NCBI RefSeq assembly: GCF_000717655.1
Contig: NZ_JNZY01000050.1
Span: forward strand, 1-34,808
Length of the DNA stretch: 34,808 nt
Direction of reading: 5' to 3'
From: Streptomyces katrae
Lineage (GTDB): Bacteria > Actinomycetota > Actinomycetes > Streptomycetales > Streptomycetaceae
Shown: positions 16,218-26,900 of the stretch, one piece after another
Numbering within the stretch: position 1 is the stretch's first letter
How the letters are laid out: every line of letters begins with the position of its first letter
Made by a program: the position numbers and the translations under genes
Notes under the pieces: generated by a model
Seen by the model: the letters and a program-made list of their open reading frames with translations, nothing else
Told to the model about the DNA's origin: nothing
The model's database searches: none

Positions 16218-19200
16218 TGGCCGAGCCCACGTTCACCCGTGCCGGAGACACACCGCTCTACTGGGCGGATCCGGCGGACCGCGTGGCGGCCTTCCTGGCC
16301 TCCGACCCGGGAGCGCTCGGCGACCGGCCGACGCTGACCCGGACGTGGGCGGACAGCCGTGGTGCGTACGTCTTCCTCGGCAAGCCGGCCACGGACTCGA
16401 CCGGGTTCCTGGCGACGCTGCGGACCTGGCTCGACCACTACGCGCCCCAGGGCCCGCCGCGCTTCCTCTGGGTCGCCGACCCGACGGCACCGCCGACCGT
16501 GTGGGAGACGACCGTGCTGACCACCCGGAAGGACCGGGACGGGACCTGGGTGCTGGACGGGGCGACCTTCCAGCTTGCGGACTACCGGCTCGGGTTGGCC
16601 GGGGGCGGGGTGGTCGCTCCCGCGGACACGGCGCAGGGCTGGGGCTTCGCCGTCGCCGACGGGGCCGACTGGTCCGCCGTCACGCTGTACTCGCCGACGG
16701 CCCGGTTCCCCGCGCGGCGCACGACCACGCTGCTGTGCATGGCGGCCGGACACACCGGTGCGTGGGGGTTCGTCATCGACGCACCGGCCGGCGGCGGCGA
16801 CGCGTTCGCCGGGCTCGGCGCCGGGCTGCGCTTCTTCACCCCCGGGGAGGAGGGCGTCGTCAAGACCATCCGGTTCGGCGTCGTACGCCAACCGGACGAC
16901 GCCGGCCTGGAGTTCCACGCCCGGATCGATCCGCTGCGGCCGCTGGACGGTGAGCGCACTTCGCTGGGCTTCTTCGCGGGCACGACGGGCGAGGGCGATC
17001 CACCGGCGCTGCCGTCGGGGTACGCCACGGTGCTCGGCCACGGCGCGGACCTTCGTCCGCTCAAGGCCGGAACGAACGGGGCGAGCCCGGCCCGGCTGGT
17101 GTTCGGTCTCGCGCCGTACTTCTCCGACGAGGAGGCGAACGCCGGCTACTACCTCGTCCCGGACGGGCCGTTCGCCCTCACGGCCGCGACCGCGGGGTCT
17201 CGCGTCATCTGCGGCATGTCAGGTCTGGAATACCTCGGTCTGCCCGATGAGGGCTGCACGCTGGCGTTCCTGCCCGGGCAACCGGCGTACGCACCGCTCG
17301 GCCCGGACCGGACCGGCGCCGACTCGCTCACGGCGCACGGGACGACGTCATGGGTGTCGGTCGAATCGGCCGCGGACGCCGGAGCCGTCACGTACTACAG
17401 CCAGCCGGAGGACGCGCCGCTGTACACGGCCGAGACGGCCGAATCCTCGGCGGCAGCCGGCGGCGTCGACCTGTTGGACTACTTCGAGGTGCCGGCCGCG
17501 ACACCGACCCGGACCCCCTTCCCGATGGCCCCGTTCCACGGGCTCGCCGACGACGCGGTTCCCGACGCGGTCGCCGTCGAGCAGCTGGCGATCGCACCGA
17601 CCCGCCGCGCGGTGCTGTTGCCCGGCGAGGACAACGAGGACGGCGGACCGGCGCCGGACACCGAACCGACCGTGGCCGTGACGCCGCAGGGGATGGCCGT
17701 CGGACTGGCACCCGACTTCAGCTGGAGCTGGCTCGGCATCGGCCACGACGGCGACGCGGCGGCGAAGCCCGACCTGCGCTTCACGGCGGTCACCGGCCGG
17801 TTCCGGAAGGCGATGCAGACCAACAACCTCTTCCTGGTCCTCGGCGACCCGGCGGAGTTCAACCGGTTCGGCTCCGTCGCGTACGGGCTCACCACGGCGA
17901 CGCTCAACGTCATCGCCACCATCCCCGTGGACCACGGCGGCGTGCCGGACGATGTCCTCAGCGCAGTACGCAACGCGATGCACGACCGCGAGTACGACAC
18001 CCGAACCGCCTTCATCGCCGCACTGGTTGCCGCGTGTCCCCGGATCACCGAGGCGGAGCAGCTCGTCTTCCTGCGCTTCGGCGGCCGGCTGACGCCGGTC
18101 GCCGGGGGCTGGCCGTTCCGGCTCGCCCCGGACAGCTGGCGGGAGTCGACGTACCTCGTCGTCAAGTTCGTTCTGGGCCGCTGCATCGCCGACCTGGTGG
18201 AGGACGTGTCCACCTGGGCCTGGCCCGAGGCCGCCTCCCGTACCGGCCGGCCGGCGGACGCGCAGGAAGCGATCCGCGGTGTCATCAAGGCGGCGCAGAA
18301 CGCGCCGTCCGGGTCGCCCTACGCGTCGTTCCTGAAGGTCGTCCAGGACCCGAACTGGACCGGAGTGCTGGCCCTCTCGGCGGAGGTCCCGCTGGACGAA
18401 CTCCCGGAAGAACTCCAGGTGCTCGCGGCGGGCATCGACCCGGCGGAGTTCGCCGCGCACCACTTCGGGCTGTCGCTCACCCCGTACCGCCGGGCGGACG
18501 GACAGTTGGTCTTCGAGCGCTCGGCGATGTTCGGGCTGATCGACTACCGGAACCCCGAGGACCAGTACTTCAGCGAGAACGTCCCCTATGCCTTCCGCGT
18601 CCTGCAGTTGACGGTCGGCGTGCGCAACTCCGTCGTCACGACGTTCACCAGCAAGGCCGAGCTGCTCGTCAACCGCCTGTTCGGCGCGCCCGTCCGGTTG
18701 CTGCCGACCACGCACGGGAACAACATCATTCTCGACGGCGCGCTCCAGCGACAGCAGCTGCCCGACGGCACGACGCACGACACGTACGTGTTCTCGATGG
18801 CCGAGCAGAACACGTTTCAGCTCGACGGACTGGTGCTGCAGAGTGCGGAGTTGCTGTCGACGCAACTGGTCACCGCGAAGGCATCGGACCCCATGTCGGG
18901 CAAGGCGACGGTCGACGCCGTCTTCCAGATGGCGGGCAACCTGCGGTTCCAGGAGCCGGAGAAGTTCGACCCGTTCTGCTGGGGCGTGGACGCGGTGGGC
19001 AACGACGGCTACCTCCGCTTCGGCGGCCTGGCGATCGCCATGTCGTTCGACCTCGGCGATCCGGCCGGGACCACCAGGTTCACGCTGAAGGACGGCAACC
19101 TCTCGTTCGACCAGGCGAACAGCAGGGCGCGCGCGCAGTCGCTGGTCGCCCGCTTCCCGATCCGGCTGACCGGACTCATCACCACGCCCGATCCGCAGCT

Positions 19201-19753
19201 CACGACGGGCATGCCGCCACCGCCGCAGACTCCTGCCGACATGGGCTATGTCTCGGTGACCGCTCCGCTCGACCAGTCGACGCTCACCCAGCCGTGGTAC
19301 GGGCTGGACTACACCGTGGACCTCGGCTCGCTCGGCGCGCTCGCCGGGAGCAAGGCGTTCGCCATCCAGGTGCTCGTCGCGTGGAGCCCGGGGACGGCCG
19401 ACACCGAGCCGGGGATCTACCTGGGTGTGCGGCTCCCGGGGGCCGACGGGCTGCTCGGGGTCAACCTGCCGCTGCAGGGCGTGGTGACGATGGGCTTCAA
19501 GTCGGTGGAGTTCCTGGTCGCCGAGGAGCCGGAGCTGCCGCGGACGTACACGTTGAGGCTGCGGGACTTCGCGCTGCGGCTGCTGGGCCTGGCGTTCCCG
19601 CCCGGGCACAACGACGTGATCCTGTTCGGCAACCCGGACCAGGGCGGCGCCTCGAAGGTGGGCTGGTACCTGGCGTACGCGTCGGCCGCCGACCCGAAGC
19701 GCCTGCCGCCACCGCCGGTCCGGGCGGCGCTGCGTTCCGGCAGAGGAGACTGA
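16217..19753 (+). CDS. 1178-aa protein of unknown family, second gene of the giant-protein operon
   Basis: I do not recognise this protein. Residues 1-400 look beta-rich with many Gly/Asp turns. An acidic, Pro-rich hinge lies near 405-490. A more helical segment spans about 577-720 (VLSAVRNAMHDREYDTRTAF, EAEQLVFLRFGGRL). The remainder is again beta-rich (FQLDGLVLQSAELLS, TYTLRLRDFALRLLGLAFPP) and ends in a Pro/Arg tail. No signal peptide, membrane helix, catalytic motif or nucleotide-binding loop is visible. ATG 16217 shares a base with the upstream stop and has no Shine-Dalgarno sequence of its own, so it depends on ribosomes finishing the first gene. The alternating hydrophobic strands in its C-terminal third resemble in style the N-terminal region of the 3772-aa protein, suggesting a common assembly. 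Confidence 0.8.
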   Translation: MAEPTFTRAGDTPLYWADPADRVAAFLASDPGALGDRPTLTRTWADSRGAYVFLGKPATDSTGFLATLRTWLDHYAPQGPPRFLWVADPTAPPTVWETTVLTTRKDRDGTWVLDGATFQLADYRLGLAGGGVVAPADTAQGWGFAVADGADWSAVTLYSPTARFPARRTTTLLCMAAGHTGAWGFVIDAPAGGGDAFAGLGAGLRFFTPGEEGVVKTIRFGVVRQPDDAGLEFHARIDPLRPLDGERTSLGFFAGTTGEGDPPALPSGYATVLGHGADLRPLKAGTNGASPARLVFGLAPYFSDEEANAGYYLVPDGPFALTAATAGSRVICGMSGLEYLGLPDEGCTLAFLPGQPAYAPLGPDRTGADSLTAHGTTSWVSVESAADAGAVTYYSQPEDAPLYTAETAESSAAAGGVDLLDYFEVPAATPTRTPFPMAPFHGLADDAVPDAVAVEQLAIAPTRRAVLLPGEDNEDGGPAPDTEPTVAVTPQGMAVGLAPDFSWSWLGIGHDGDAAAKPDLRFTAVTGRFRKAMQTNNLFLVLGDPAEFNRFGSVAYGLTTATLNVIATIPVDHGGVPDDVLSAVRNAMHDREYDTRTAFIAALVAACPRITEAEQLVFLRFGGRLTPVAGGWPFRLAPDSWRESTYLVVKFVLGRCIADLVEDVSTWAWPEAASRTGRPADAQEAIRGVIKAAQNAPSGSPYASFLKVVQDPNWTGVLALSAEVPLDELPEELQVLAAGIDPAEFAAHHFGLSLTPYRRADGQLVFERSAMFGLIDYRNPEDQYFSENVPYAFRVLQLTVGVRNSVVTTFTSKAELLVNRLFGAPVRLLPTTHGNNIILDGALQRQQLPDGTTHDTYVFSMAEQNTFQLDGLVLQSAELLSTQLVTAKASDPMSGKATVDAVFQMAGNLRFQEPEKFDPFCWGVDAVGNDGYLRFGGLAIAMSFDLGDPAGTTRFTLKDGNLSFDQANSRARAQSLVARFPIRLTGLITTPDPQLTTGMPPPPQTPADMGYVSVTAPLDQSTLTQPWYGLDYTVDLGSLGALAGSKAFAIQVLVAWSPGTADTEPGIYLGVRLPGADGLLGVNLPLQGVVTMGFKSVEFLVAEEPELPRTYTLRLRDFALRLLGLAFPPGHNDVILFGNPDQGGASKVGWYLAYASAADPKRLPPPPVRAALRSGRGD

Positions 19754-19755
19754 CC

Positions 19756-20949
19756 GTGCCGAGTCTGACACTGGTGAAACTGCTGTGGTGCGGTCAGGGC
19801 ATGACCACCCTCGTCGAAATCTACGACGACGGTGTCGAGAAGGACGCGGCCGACTACCTCGCGCTGATCGACTGCGGCGGCAGCCCCACATACGGGAAGG
19901 GTGCCGTCACCCACATCAAAGACAAGGTCGCGAAGAGGACGACAACGCCCAATAAAATGCTCGATCTGGTCGTCATCTCGCACCAGGACGACGACCACAA
20001 CAGCCTGCTCGGCGCATTGGGGAAGGAACTCAAGACGATCGACGCCCGCGTGGGTAGCGTGCACATCGGCGGGCGCTCTTGGATCCAAGGCAACAAGGAT
20101 ACGGTGAACGAGTTCCTCACAGCCGTCGGATACCCCGCGGGCACGGTCGTATTCGATGCGCCGGCACAGAGCAACTATCCTGGCGGGGGCACCGCGCCCA
20201 CACATTTCGCCGTGCACAACGACGTGAAGTTTCGTCTCCTGATCTCGAACCTGAGCGTCCCCGGCGCGACGGACGACATCGTGAGGAACGGGTCGTCCGC
20301 AGTGGTGGTCGTGGACAACGGGATCAATACGGTCGTACTTCCCGGCGACGCGACATACCAGACGATGCGCGAGATCAACACGAGACTGGGTGGGGCACAG
20401 TTGACGCCCCAGGTCCTGGCACTCGAGATCCCGCACCACGGAGCGCTGCGCACGGCGGTCGAGAACTATTCCACGTCCGGGAGGAAGAAGACGGACTTCA
20501 CCTGGACGATCATCGAGAATTTCGCCACCACGGTGATGAAGCCGAAGAACGTGGGGGCGAGCGCCGGACCGTGGAACACCGACAATCACCCGGTAAAGGA
20601 GGTGATCGATGTATTCGAGGGCACGACTGACACCGTCCCAACGCACACATACGTGGCCTTTGTCTTTTTCCAGAATAGGTCCACGGTCCGGTGGGTCACC
20701 CTTGACAGCACTCGCGCGGTGCAAACCACCATCCAAGAGCTCACTGTAAAGCAGAAGAGGGCGCCGAAGAAGAGGAAAGTCGGCTCGGGGGCCTCGACCG
20801 CGGTCAACAAATTCGTTCACGGCGACATCGTGTACCGGCTCACGGGCACTCCGGGCCTGCGACCGGAGGAGATGGTGGAATTCCGCCCGCGCCGGACGTT
20901 CGGAATGCACGGGCCGGATGAGGACGTCGTCCAGGCTCCGGAACCCTAG
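19756..20949 (+). CDS. Metallo-beta-lactamase-fold protein, third gene of the giant-protein operon
   Basis: The 397-aa protein has the core of a metallo-beta-lactamase fold. An early LIDCGG strand (from about residue 36) is followed by the metal motif SHQDDDH with His76, Asp78, Asp80 and His81 (HxDxDH, the arrangement seen in ComEC-type members), then VVLPGDAT (Asp198) and EIPHHGALRT (His227/228). It should be a soluble metal-dependent hydrolase; the substrate could be nucleic acid, a phosphodiester or another ester. A Lys/Arg-rich segment near 330-343 includes PKKRKV (337-342). GAGGAG (19743-19748) lies 7 nt before GTG 19756, 2 nt after the preceding stop. Codons ending in A or T look more frequent here than in the flanking genes, which hints at a separate origin. 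Confidence 0.85.
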   Translation: MPSLTLVKLLWCGQGMTTLVEIYDDGVEKDAADYLALIDCGGSPTYGKGAVTHIKDKVAKRTTTPNKMLDLVVISHQDDDHNSLLGALGKELKTIDARVGSVHIGGRSWIQGNKDTVNEFLTAVGYPAGTVVFDAPAQSNYPGGGTAPTHFAVHNDVKFRLLISNLSVPGATDDIVRNGSSAVVVVDNGINTVVLPGDATYQTMREINTRLGGAQLTPQVLALEIPHHGALRTAVENYSTSGRKKTDFTWTIIENFATTVMKPKNVGASAGPWNTDNHPVKEVIDVFEGTTDTVPTHTYVAFVFFQNRSTVRWVTLDSTRAVQTTIQELTVKQKRAPKKRKVGSGASTAVNKFVHGDIVYRLTGTPGLRPEEMVEFRPRRTFGMHGPDEDVVQAPEP

Positions 20950-20958
20950 GCAGGCCAC

Positions 20959-23900
20959 ATGTCACTCGACGGCATCTACGACGCGTTCCGAAACGCCGCA
21001 TCGTCCGGGGAGCTCCGCGGCGACGCACCCACCGGGCTCTCCGGTCTGCTGGGTTCCCTCGGCGTGGACCAGCTCGAGGTCCGTGGCGGCCAGGTGTCCA
21101 TGGGGCCGGACAGCGTCTGGCTGACGGCCACCACGGAGTATCTCAACACTGCGTGGACCATGCGGCTCACCGGGTCTCCGCAGCCTGGGACCGACGTGGC
21201 GGCCCTGAGGCTCGAACTCGGCAGCACGCCGGGGAGCACGGCCTGGACGTTCAAAGGTGCGTTCGGCGAACTGCCGGGCAGCCGCCGTCCCTCCAAGGGC
21301 ACCACCGGCGGACTGATCCTCGGGGCCGGCGTGCTCGGCCCGCTCGTCATGGAGCAGCCCGCAGTCACGGCCACGAACGTACCGACCGGCACACAACCGC
21401 GGCTGTCCGGCACCCTGCTGATGCGCGGCGGTGCCTCGGTGCCCGGCAGCGACATCCTCGCCGGGTACGCCGCCTTCCTGGGCGACCGGCTGTACGTCGA
21501 CGGTTCCGTGACGTTCCCGGCCGACGGGCCACCGGTCCTCGAACTGCGTGCCGTCGCACCGGGCGTGCGCCTGCAGCTCGCACAGTTGGACGTCTCCGCG
21601 GTCGGTCTGATGCTGACCACGGACTACCCGGACCCGTGCCCACTGCCCGCCGCGGGGGCGCGCCGCTCGGCCGTCCTGATGTTCGCCGACGTCACCTTGC
21701 CGACCGAGCCGGAGGAGACCGTCACCATCAGCGGCCCGCTGGTCTTCGGAGACTACGTCTGGCCGCTGTCCATCGATTTCGCCACCCCGCTCGGACTGGA
21801 ACAAGGAATCCAGGCGCTGATCGCGATGACCGGTGCAGAGGGCACGGACTTCACGCTGCCCAGTGGCATCGCGCCGATCGACGTGTTCGGCCTGAAGAGC
21901 CTCGGCTTCGGCGTCGTGCCGGCTTCCGGCAACCCCGGCCCCGGCCTGTCGTACGCCGCGGTCCGCATCGAGTCGAAGGAGCCGTGGGACCCACCGGTGC
22001 CCTTCCTGACCATCGAGCAGGTCGGCACCAGCTGGGTGTTCAGCTTCGATCCGGCCGGCCGGACGCTGGTCACCGGTGCGGTCTTCGGAACGATGCGGTT
22101 CGGCGAGAAGAACCGCTCCTCGCTGGGCGCCGCGGGGCCGTACGTCGCGGCGGCGGAACGTGGCGGACCGACGGGAGCCGGCCTGGACGACATCGTGGTG
22201 GCCGTCCAGCTGACGCTGCCCGAGCTGGCGTTCTCGGCGACCACCCAGGAGCCGTTCGACATCCCGATCTCGGAGGTGTTCCGCGCCTTCTTCGGCGGTG
22301 ACGGACCGCCCGTGGGCGCCGGTCTGACCTGCGATTCACTGAACGTCTACGCCTCGCTGCTGCGCCACGAGTACTCGGCCGCGCTGGCCGTCAGCGGAGA
22401 CTGGCCCATCACGGCCGGCAACGTCACCCTTGCGCTGACCGGGTTGCAGATGCAGGTCCAGGTGTCGCAGAACAGCGTCTCCGGCCTGATCACCGGCAAG
22501 GGCGAGATCGCGGTTCCGGACGCTGCGCCGATCGAGCTGCTGGCTCAAGCGGAGTACCCGGGCGACGGTTCCTGGGTCTTCAGTGCCATGATGGCCGGCG
22601 CCGTCGACCTCCCGCGTCTGGTCTACGGCCTGCTGGGCCAGAAGCCGGCCCCGTGGGTGGACCAGATGACGTTCGAACTCGCCGACCTCGGGATCCGGTT
22701 CAGCACGGCACCCGGCTACCCTTACACCGCCTCCGGCACCCTTCGGATGACGGTCGGCGAGACGCTGCTCGGTATGTCGTTGCGGCTGCTGCTGACTGCC
22801 GACATCGAGCGCAGCCTGCGCGCCACGCCCGCTGACGAGCACCTGGCGATCGCCCTTCGCGGCACGACGCTCGTGGACCCGCTGACGGTGCTGACCGGAA
22901 GCCTGTCCGGATCCTTCACGCTCAACAAGCTGGAGATCACCGCCTCGGTGTCGGTCACCGACGCGGGCAAGGACTACACCTTCGAAGTCGCCTACGGCGA
23001 GCTCTCCTTGAGTGCGCTGACGTCCTGGATCGGTGAGGGGACCGACCGACACCAGATCCTCACCCTCCGCCTCACCGGCACGCTCGGCGAGCTGGTCACG
23101 TCCCTCGTCTCGCTGGCCAACCCGAACGCGACGTTCCGGCTCGATCCGCCCTGGGACTTCCTCAACAGCGTCAACCTCACCGGTCTGGCACTGACCATCG
23201 ACCCGGCCAAGCAGAGGGTCGCCGTCAAGCACGACCTGAAGCTGGACCTCGGATTCGTCAAGATCCAGTCCATCGGCCTGAGTTACGACCGATCGACCGG
23301 AAGCCCCGCGGTGAACATCGCGCTCGACGCCCAACTGCTCGGGGACAGCACCGCCAAGCCGCTGACATGGGATCCGGTCACCCAGGCACCACCCCAGCCA
23401 GCCGGCCTGGGACAGAAGCTGTTCTCGCTGCGCTACCTGGGCCTGGGTCAGCACGTTTCGCCGAAGAACCTCACCGCGTACACCAGTATCTCCGCCGTGG
23501 TCGACGCGATGGTCGCGGCGATGCGACCGGTCAGTCCCGCAGCCGGCAAGCCGCCGATCAACCCGGCGACGATGGTGTTCGACGCCTCCAGCCAGTGGCT
23601 GTTCGGCATCGATGCCACCTTCATGGACACGGTCGCGGTCAAGCTGGTGATGCACGACCCGGACCTGTACGGCATCCTGCTGGCGCTGAGCGGTCCGCGG
23701 GCCGGCTCGCTCGCCGGGCTGAGCTTCGAGCTGCTGTACAAGAAGGTCACCGACGACATCGGAGTCTTCCACGCCCGGCTGCAGATCCCCGACGCCTACC
23801 GGCAGTTGCAGTTCGGCGCGGTCTCCGTGACGCTCGGCGTGATCACCGTGGACATCTTCACCAACGGCAACTTCCGGATCGACCTCGGATTTCCGGCAAA

Positions 23901-26900
23901 CCGGGACTTCGCCAACTCGTTCGCGCTCGAGGCCAGCATCTTCAACGGCCGGGGCGGCATCTACTTCGGCCTGCTGAACGGCGCCACCTCCAGCCGGGTT
24001 CCGCGCGTCACCGACGGGACGTTCAGCCCGGTCCTCGAACTCGGCGTCGGCCTGTCCATCGGCGTCGGCCGCACCTTCCAACGCGGCCCGCTGCAGGCCG
24101 AGATGTACGTCAACCTCGTGGTGATCTTCGAGGGCGTGCTGGCGTGGTTCCACCCGGACGAGGACGGCGGGAGCACCGAGCTCTACTACGCGTGCCGGGG
24201 CACGGTCGGCATCGTCGGCCGGCTGTACGCGACGGTCGACTTCAAGGTCGTCCGACTCGACCTCAACCTGCAGATCTCCGCGATGGCGACCGTCGAACTG
24301 GCCGCGTACCGGGCGACCGTCGTGGCGCTGAAGCTCTCGGTGCGAGCCAGCGCCAGCGTGAAGATCCTGTTCATCACGGTCTCGTTCTCGTTCTCGCTGA
24401 CGCTGGAGACCTCGTTCACCATCGGTTCCGACAGCACGCCACCGTGGCGGCTCGCCCCCGGTGTCGCCCGTCGCGGCCTCACGGCCCGGAAAGCACGCGC
24501 CGCGCGCGCGGTGGAGGAGCAACCGCCGTACCGGCTGCGCTTCGACCCGGCCGTGCACGTCTTCCCCGACGGCCGGCCCCGGACCGCGGACCTCACGCTC
24601 GTCCCCGCCTACACCCTCGCCAACGTCCCGGTCGACTGGACCGGCCGCACCCCGCCGTCGAACGACGAGCCCGACTACCGCCTCGTCGTCATGCTGCTCG
24701 CCGACAACGCCGTCCCGGTGGACGCGGTCACCATCGCCCACACCGAGCGGCCCGACGTGTCGCGCAACCCGCGCGCGGACACAGCCGCCGACACGTCGTT
24801 CAACCTGCTCGCCGACGGCCTGTTGCGCTGGTCCCTCGACGCGCTCGGCGTCTCCTCGCCGAAGGTCACGCTCGACGAGCTGATGCAGCTGGTCGAGCAG
24901 TTGGCCCTGGCCGAGGCCGAGAACGACGGTTTCACCTGGGCCAACATCCAGGGTTTCCTCGCCAACAACATCCACCTTCGGATCAGCGGCACCCCGGCGG
25001 GTGACACCGCCGACGACGTCTCCGGGACGCCGTTCCCGATGATCCCGGTGCTGAAGTGGACCTCGACCGGCCTGCCCGACCCGGCCGACCGGGACCGCGA
25101 CTTCGCGGCCTACCGGCAGATCGACGCGACGTACGCGGCCAAGGCGATCGCGTACTTCGCCGAGCTCGACCCGGTCCCGCCGGGCGACCGTGCCGCCTCC
25201 CCCGCCGTGACGGACGAGCCCAGCGAGTCCATGGCGACGTTCGTGCTGCGCGACTACCTGCGCATGGTCGCCCGCGCCGCCGCGCAGGCCGCCGTGAACC
25301 TGCTGACCGCGTTCCCCCACGAGGTGGAGGAGAAGGACTCGCTCCACTCCATCGCGGCGAGCTTCGGGACGGCCACCACGTCGTACGAGGTCGCCGCCCG
25401 GGACACCGCGGACCATCTCGCGTCGTCCCTCGGCGTCTCGGCGGCCGAGCTGCTGGCGCTGAATCCCGGCCTGCCGGACCGGCTGACCGCCGCCCAAGCC
25501 GGCGACACGCTCACGGTCACGCTCGGCGTCACGGCGCAGTCGATCGCCGTCGCGAACCCCGGCTGGCCCGTCGCCGCGGACGTCCCGGTCACCCTGGGCA
25601 CGCTGCCGGTGCAGCTCGGCGCGGGCCAGTCGCTCGGTCAACTGGCCCGCGCCTACCAGGCCGATCCGACCGCGCTGCTCGACCACCTGCGCGAGACCAC
25701 CCCGCTGCTGCGCGCCGGCGCGACCGTCCCGCTGCCCGGGTTCGTGCACGCCGGGCTGTCCGTCGACGACACCGCGGCGGTCTTCTACGTCCGGCTCGGG
25801 CTGACGCTCCCGAGCGAGGTGCCGCTCGCCGACTGGTACCAGCAGGCGATCGAGCGGCTGGGCGGCAACCCGGGGCAACCGCTGCCCCCCACCCTCAAGG
25901 TGCCCGCCGCCTACCAGAGCACCGCCACCCTCACCTGGACCACCCTGCCGGGCGATACCGTCCTCGATGTCGCCGCGTACGCCGCGCTGATCCAGAACGT
26001 CGTGCCCGGCACGCCGTTCGCCGACTGGCTGGAGGCGGTACGCACGGCGAACGAGCCGGTGGACCCGGAGGGCGTCCGCCTTCCGGCCGACGCCGCGGCC
26101 GTGGTCCTGCCGAACGACACGCTCCGCTCGCTCCAGGACCGTCTCCTGCTGCCCGCGGACCGGTTCGACAGCTACGCCGCCGCCGCGGACGCGCTCGTAC
26201 CGCTGGTCACCGTCGAGGTGCCGGGCGCGGTCGGCACGACGGCCTCCGGCCTCACCCTGCTGACGCTGGCCCAGCGGTACGGGCTCGGGCTCACGGACCT
26301 CGCCGAGCGGATGGCCTTCGACACGGGCGTGCTGGCCGCCCAGCCCAAGCAACGGCTCACCGTGCCCGACGTGCCCGCGATGGCCGTGGACGAGCTCGTC
26401 GCCGCGATGCACGACGGCCCGGCCATGTCCACCGTGAGCGGCCAGGTCGCCCGGTTCGCGCTGGGCGGGTTGCGTCTGCCCGCGCCGGTCCGGGTCGGCG
26501 GCGCGTACCAGGCCACCGGGCCGATGACCGGTGGCTACGAGCTGATCGGCCAGCAGGTCACCGGCCCGCCGCCACCCCCGGCCGGATCCGAGGGCCCGGT
26601 CGTGACCATCACCGTCGACAAGGCTCAGCCCGCCGACTGGCTGACCTTCGCCGACTCCGCCGTACACGACGGAGTGATCCGGCTCGACGCCGCCGAGGCC
26701 GACAGCGCGGTCATCTCGATCACCGCCGCCGACCTGCGGGACAAGTACCCGGCGACCGGACTGGTGCCCGTCATCGAAAGCCCGCTCGCGGCCCTGCCGC
26801 TTTCGCACGAGGTCGGCGCGCGCCACACCGTCACACAGGTCATCCCGTGGCAGACGACCACCACCGTCCAACTGCCCGCCGAGGCCTCCGGCCCGCCCTC

